From CAYRUP01 sp964578975 (lineage in GTDB: Bacteria; Pseudomonadota; Gammaproteobacteria; DSM-16500): DNA of 16,332 nt. The notes beneath the pieces are model-generated. The model was not told the origin of the DNA, did not search any database, and saw nothing but the letters and a program-made list of their open reading frames with translations. Of the stretch, positions 13,765 through 16,332 are shown in pieces. Made by a program: the position numbers and the translations under genes. The stretch spans positions 1 to 16,332 of the forward strand of contig CAZOFA010000052.1 in assembly GCA_964578975.1 (NCBI GenBank). Direction: 5' to 3'. The number at the start of each line of letters is the position of its first letter. The first letter of the stretch is position 1.

Positions 13765-14625
13765 ATGGGATTACATGGCAAAACAGTTATTGTTACTGCA
13801 GGCAATCGAGGAGGTGGTGTTGCAATCTCCAAACGTTATATTGCAAGCGGTGCTCACGTTGTTATGATTGCCGATAAACAATCTGATATCGTATCGAACA
13901 GCAGTCAATGTATAAATACGACTAGGAATACATCTGATAATGCCATCGTTATACAAATTGATTTATCTGATTTTGAGCAAATTGAAAATGCGGCAAAAAC
14001 AATTGTTGAACAATTTGGCTCTATTGACATTCTCATCAATAATTTCAGTATTTTTAACTTTAAAAACGTTACGAATACTTCGCCAGAAGAATACCACAGC
14101 GTGATGAGAAATGTTTTTGCCACTTTGTTTTTTTCAAAAGCGTGCATACCTTATTTAAAGAACTCATTAAATCCACACATTATCAATATTGCACCACCTA
14201 TAGATATGGAAGCCGCGCAAGAGGCTTGTAAACATCATCTACTGTTTTCTATATCTAAATATGGTATGAGTTTCTGTACGTTAGGAATGTCAGAAGAATT
14301 TAAGTCATTTGGTATTGCGGTAAACTCATTGTGGCAAGAACGACCTATATCCACAAAAACTTTGACAGATAATTTTAACAATGATGTAGTTAAAGGAAGT
14401 AATCGACCTGAAATATATGCCGAAGCAGCCTATTTGATTTCACTAAAATCAGCGAAAGAATTTACAGGAAATCATTGTATCGATGAAGACATTCTTCGTG
14501 AATCAGGGATTGATACAACACAATTTGCAGTTGATCCTACTGCCTCACCTGTGAAAGATATTTTTCTACCAGGTGTTAATTACGCTCTTTTAAAAATGCC
14601 GGGGTCAGACCCCCGACTTTTTTGA
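13765..14625 (+). CDS. HSDL2-like short-chain dehydrogenase with substituted active site
   Basis: The 286-residue protein aligns along its length with the HSDL2-like SDR subfamily: SKACIPYLK, NPHIINI-PP, SKYGMSFCTLGMSEEFK, IAVNSLW, PEIYAEAAYLI, EFTGNHCIDEDILRESGI. Key residues of a working SDR are altered. The cofactor motif TGxxxGxG reads TAGNRGGG (11-18). The NNAS motif reads NNFS (92-95). The catalytic Ser is Ala143 (NIAPP, usually N-S-PP). The catalytic Tyr is Phe161 (FSISK, usually Y-x-x-x-K), while Lys165 and Asn116 remain. I read these directly from the codons. The ORF is intact with an excellent RBS (GGAGG, 6-base spacing). It is therefore either a pseudoenzyme with a binding role or an early decayed gene. 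The last 9-10 residues (MPGSDPRLF) are encoded by the intergenic repeat. Confidence 0.85.
   Translation: MGLHGKTVIVTAGNRGGGVAISKRYIASGAHVVMIADKQSDIVSNSSQCINTTRNTSDNAIVIQIDLSDFEQIENAAKTIVEQFGSIDILINNFSIFNFKNVTNTSPEEYHSVMRNVFATLFFSKACIPYLKNSLNPHIINIAPPIDMEAAQEACKHHLLFSISKYGMSFCTLGMSEEFKSFGIAVNSLWQERPISTKTLTDNFNNDVVKGSNRPEIYAEAAYLISLKSAKEFTGNHCIDEDILRESGIDTTQFAVDPTASPVKDIFLPGVNYALLKMPGSDPRLF
14593..14622. repeat. GGGGTCAGACCCC repeat overlapping the SDR stop; likely terminator
   Basis: AAAATGCC, GGGGTCAGACCCC (14601-14613), then CGACTTTTTT. A hairpin with a T tract on the plus strand and an A-rich arm on the other could terminate both the SDR gene and the convergent lipase gene (stop at 14666). 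The SDR reading frame runs through it to TGA 14623-14625. Confidence 0.65.
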
Positions 14626-14665
14626 TGTTGTCATTGTATGTTACACAAACTTATCACAACCTTTA

Positions 14666-15937
14666 TTAATTATGCGGAGGTGTTTTTCCCGGTCCGCATT
14701 GCAGCAACGTATTCGGTATCTTTGTACACGTATCAAAAATAGGACTTGGTATATTTTTTAAATATTTATCAAAAAATGCAAGCAGATATTCATTCGTAAT
14801 TTGAACAGCCAAGGTGCCATCCATATCTCCTACATCCAAGCCAACATGGCCGGGGCCTTGCGATTTATCATACGCATCAAAAAGCTGTAAAGCGCGCAGA
14901 GACTGCAAAGTTGAAGTATCATCAAAATTATTGTGTCCGCTATAAGTTACATTTGAAAGAGTCGGTGTTAACCATACAAAGTATCCATTCTTTTTTAAAG
15001 TAAACACACCATCATTCCACCAATAACGGGTTTGCCATTCGGCATCATGTATATGCAGAAAAGGAATATCAAACCCTTTCTCCATTTGTTTATACTGATA
15101 AGGTAATAATGACCCCGGAACTGCTAATGCAGCCGCTGCGTTAAACCAATGGAGATGTAGATAATCAAGTTGATGAACCATCTCAACGATATGATATGCG
15201 CCATTCGAATGACCAAATATCCCAATATGCTTAAGATCCATAGCTGAAAAAATAGGACCGCTATTATGTAAAGCAAACATTTGATGATAAGCATACGCAA
15301 TATCACTAAATACGGCCTTATCATTTTGTTTATTTGTCATGGTGGAAACAACATCATCAATTACATGCCCATCAGGCAATTCAACCGCATTACTAATAAA
15401 ACTATGATTGATGCCTATTACAATATAACCATGACTCGCAATATCTACGATATGATCCTCATAATCTTGCGCATCTGCTTGTAATCCGGGACTAAATATT
15501 ATAACTGGAAATGAAGTGTTCGGAACAAGAGACGCGTCTTTGCGTGTATATGAAGTTAAGTTTCCAAATTGCTGAATCATCTCATCGGTAAGCCCATGGA
15601 TTTGAGACTGCAGATACGTGAGCTGACTTTGAATATCTTGAACCTGAGGCTGGTAATATAAATTACCCATTACTGGCCCATCATAAGTAGGATAATAAAT
15701 TCGCACCATCATTTCGCGGCAAAAACGTGTTTGATTTTCAGGGCTAAAATCATCTTTATTTTTACCGGTATAAAAGGGATCTGGGCATACCCCTTCATTA
15801 ATCCAATGTAAATCCTTATATCCGACATTATATCGACCCGTCGGTTTATATAAATAACTTTCATCAGCAAATGCAGTTTGGTATGCCAAAGCTAAGAAGC
15901 CTATAAAAAGGCAGCAAAGACGTTTAATGGTTTGCAC
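14666..15937 (-). CDS. Secreted PAF-acetylhydrolase-like alpha/beta hydrolase
   Basis: PAF-AH-type (group VII phospholipase A2-like) enzymes cleave short or oxidised acyl chains from phospholipids. The 423-residue protein has a signal peptide (cleavage after AFA, residue 24). Its hydrolase core begins FPVIIFSPGLQ (143-153) with the oxyanion region, then SHGYIVIGINH (168-178). The nucleophile elbow is GHSNG (Ser244) and the probable catalytic His is in YSGHNNFDD (His335), matching the family's H-x-x-F-x-D arrangement. The usual Asp after the strand following the nucleophile is not obvious (AAAALAVPGS), so I cannot place the third triad member. Several Cys (51, 73, 404, 414) suggest disulfides. 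It begins with GTG (15937), chosen because GAGGAA lies just upstream and the signal peptide follows immediately. The substrate is unproven. Confidence 0.8.
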   Translation of the reverse strand: MQTIKRLCCLFIGFLALAYQTAFADESYLYKPTGRYNVGYKDLHWINEGVCPDPFYTGKNKDDFSPENQTRFCREMMVRIYYPTYDGPVMGNLYYQPQVQDIQSQLTYLQSQIHGLTDEMIQQFGNLTSYTRKDASLVPNTSFPVIIFSPGLQADAQDYEDHIVDIASHGYIVIGINHSFISNAVELPDGHVIDDVVSTMTNKQNDKAVFSDIAYAYHQMFALHNSGPIFSAMDLKHIGIFGHSNGAYHIVEMVHQLDYLHLHWFNAAAALAVPGSLLPYQYKQMEKGFDIPFLHIHDAEWQTRYWWNDGVFTLKKNGYFVWLTPTLSNVTYSGHNNFDDTSTLQSLRALQLFDAYDKSQGPGHVGLDVGDMDGTLAVQITNEYLLAFFDKYLKNIPSPIFDTCTKIPNTLLQCGPGKTPPHN

Positions 15938-15982
15938 GGGTTCCTCGTTTTTTTATAAATGATGGCTTTTCTATAGGGCTGC

Positions 15983-16011
15983 ATAATACATGTACATTGG
16001 CCAAAATTCAA
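15983..16011 (-). promoter_or_regulatory. Sigma-70 promoter of the PAF-AH-like gene
   Basis: On the minus strand TTGAAT (16011-16006), 17 bases, then TATTAT (15988-15983). The leader would be about 40 bases. Its -35 hexamer and spacing are identical to those of the ankyrin/CaaX gene promoter. Confidence 0.55.
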
Positions 16012-16030
16012 TCTTGTCCATTTGTAAACT

Positions 16031-16062
16031 AATCTCCGCTTACAAAATTGTAAGCGGAGATT
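16031..16062. repeat. Strong inverted repeat, 15-bp arms, in a divergent promoter region
   Basis: AATCTCCGCTTACAA (16031-16045) and TTGTAAGCGGAGATT (16048-16062) are perfect complements separated by AA. It lies between the start codons of two divergent genes (15937 and 16141), where no terminator is expected, and no T tract follows on either strand (TACTATATTTTC on plus, AGTTTAC on minus). It could be an operator for a dimeric regulator, the end of an unannotated small RNA, or an RNA structure in an extended ABC-gene leader. Confidence 0.55.
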
Positions 16063-16140
16063 TACTATATTTTCGCCTAACTACATTGGTTGTTCAAAAA
16101 ATGTAATAATATATTAGATAACCTGAAATAGGGCTGTCCT

Positions 16141-16332
16141 ATGAAAAATAGCAATACGGTCTCAGATAATGATCTTCCTAATAAGTTGCTACCTTTTATA
16201 TGGCGATATTTAAAAACTAAAAAATGGTGTTTATTTGGGATTACCTTTATTGCGATTATTCATTCCATTGAAATGTCGCTTAATCCCTATCTTTTGAAAG
16301 TTTTAATTAATACAGGCATTCAATACTCGGAT
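16141..16332 (+). CDS. ABC transporter permease/ATPase, N-terminal fragment
   Basis: The frame is open from ATG 16141 to the window end (64 codons), so the gene is truncated by the window, not broken. The start LPNKLLPFIWRYLKTKKW followed by a first membrane span (CLFGITFIAIIHSIEM) and LNPYLLKVLINT is typical of the N-terminus of homodimeric ABC exporters with a fused transmembrane and ATPase domain. None of the nucleotide-binding motifs fall inside the window, so the class is inferred from the N-terminus alone and the substrate is unknown. A moderate AGGG ribosome site lies 7 bases upstream. It diverges from the PAF-AH-like gene across the interval that holds the 15-bp inverted repeat. Confidence 0.7.
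   Translation, partial: MKNSNTVSDNDLPNKLLPFIWRYLKTKKWCLFGITFIAIIHSIEMSLNPYLLKVLINTGIQYSD

Noticed and set aside
9541..14622. Regularly recurring GGGGTC palindromes considered as a CRISPR array
   Set aside because: Spacing is irregular (hundreds to over a thousand bases), copies differ, and genes lie between them.

Overview
The window looks like a piece of a low-GC gammaproteobacterial chromosome, probably from an intracellular or amoeba-associated member of the Legionellales (Coxiella/Aquicella-like). That placement is inference. It rests on the mix of a propionate-degradation operon, an opacity-type beta-barrel protein, two ankyrin-type proteins (one ending in a eukaryotic CaaX lipidation box), a PagL-like lipid A deacylase and a PAF-acetylhydrolase-like secreted lipase. 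The intergenic regions also carry short palindromic repeats built on GGGGTCAGACCCC. No rRNA, tRNA, CRISPR array, integrase or transposase gene was seen.

Layout. Positions 1-863 hold a dispersed repeat fragment, a small unknown gene (124-540, +), and a scaffold gap (Ns at 730-739) whose two flanks are corrupted copies of the same DNA. From 864 to 4327 on the minus strand is a tight prpB-prpC-prpD operon of the 2-methylcitrate cycle. It has a good promoter upstream and is separated by a terminator from a minus-strand outer-membrane beta-barrel gene (4464-5207). Next come a tiny Cys/aromatic-rich secreted protein (5484-5729, -), an ankyrin-like protein with a C-terminal CVMS CaaX box (5930-7351, +), a secreted beta-helix-like repeat protein (7422-8123, +) and a second ankyrin-type protein (8224-9477, +).

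From about 9.5 kb onward the region becomes a patchwork of unrelated single genes separated by the GGGGTCAGACCCC repeats. These are two unrecognised minus-strand genes (9595-10188 and 10337-10915, the second exported), a small acidic disordered ORF (11164-11436, +), a PagL-type gene (11606-12136, +), a predicted seven-bladed secreted beta-propeller (12295-13449, +), and an HSDL2-like short-chain dehydrogenase with its catalytic Ser and Tyr replaced (13765-14625, +). The last complete gene is a PAF-acetylhydrolase-like secreted hydrolase (14666-15937, -). The window ends inside an ABC exporter gene (16141 onward, +).

How it fits together. The prp operon is core metabolism that clears propionyl-CoA. 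Most of the rest encodes exported, envelope or putative host-directed proteins and looks accessory. The most notable points are the ankyrin/CaaX protein (a candidate host-membrane-targeted effector), the apparent pseudoenzyme of the SDR family whose C-terminus is written by an intergenic repeat, and the false duplication around the scaffold gap.
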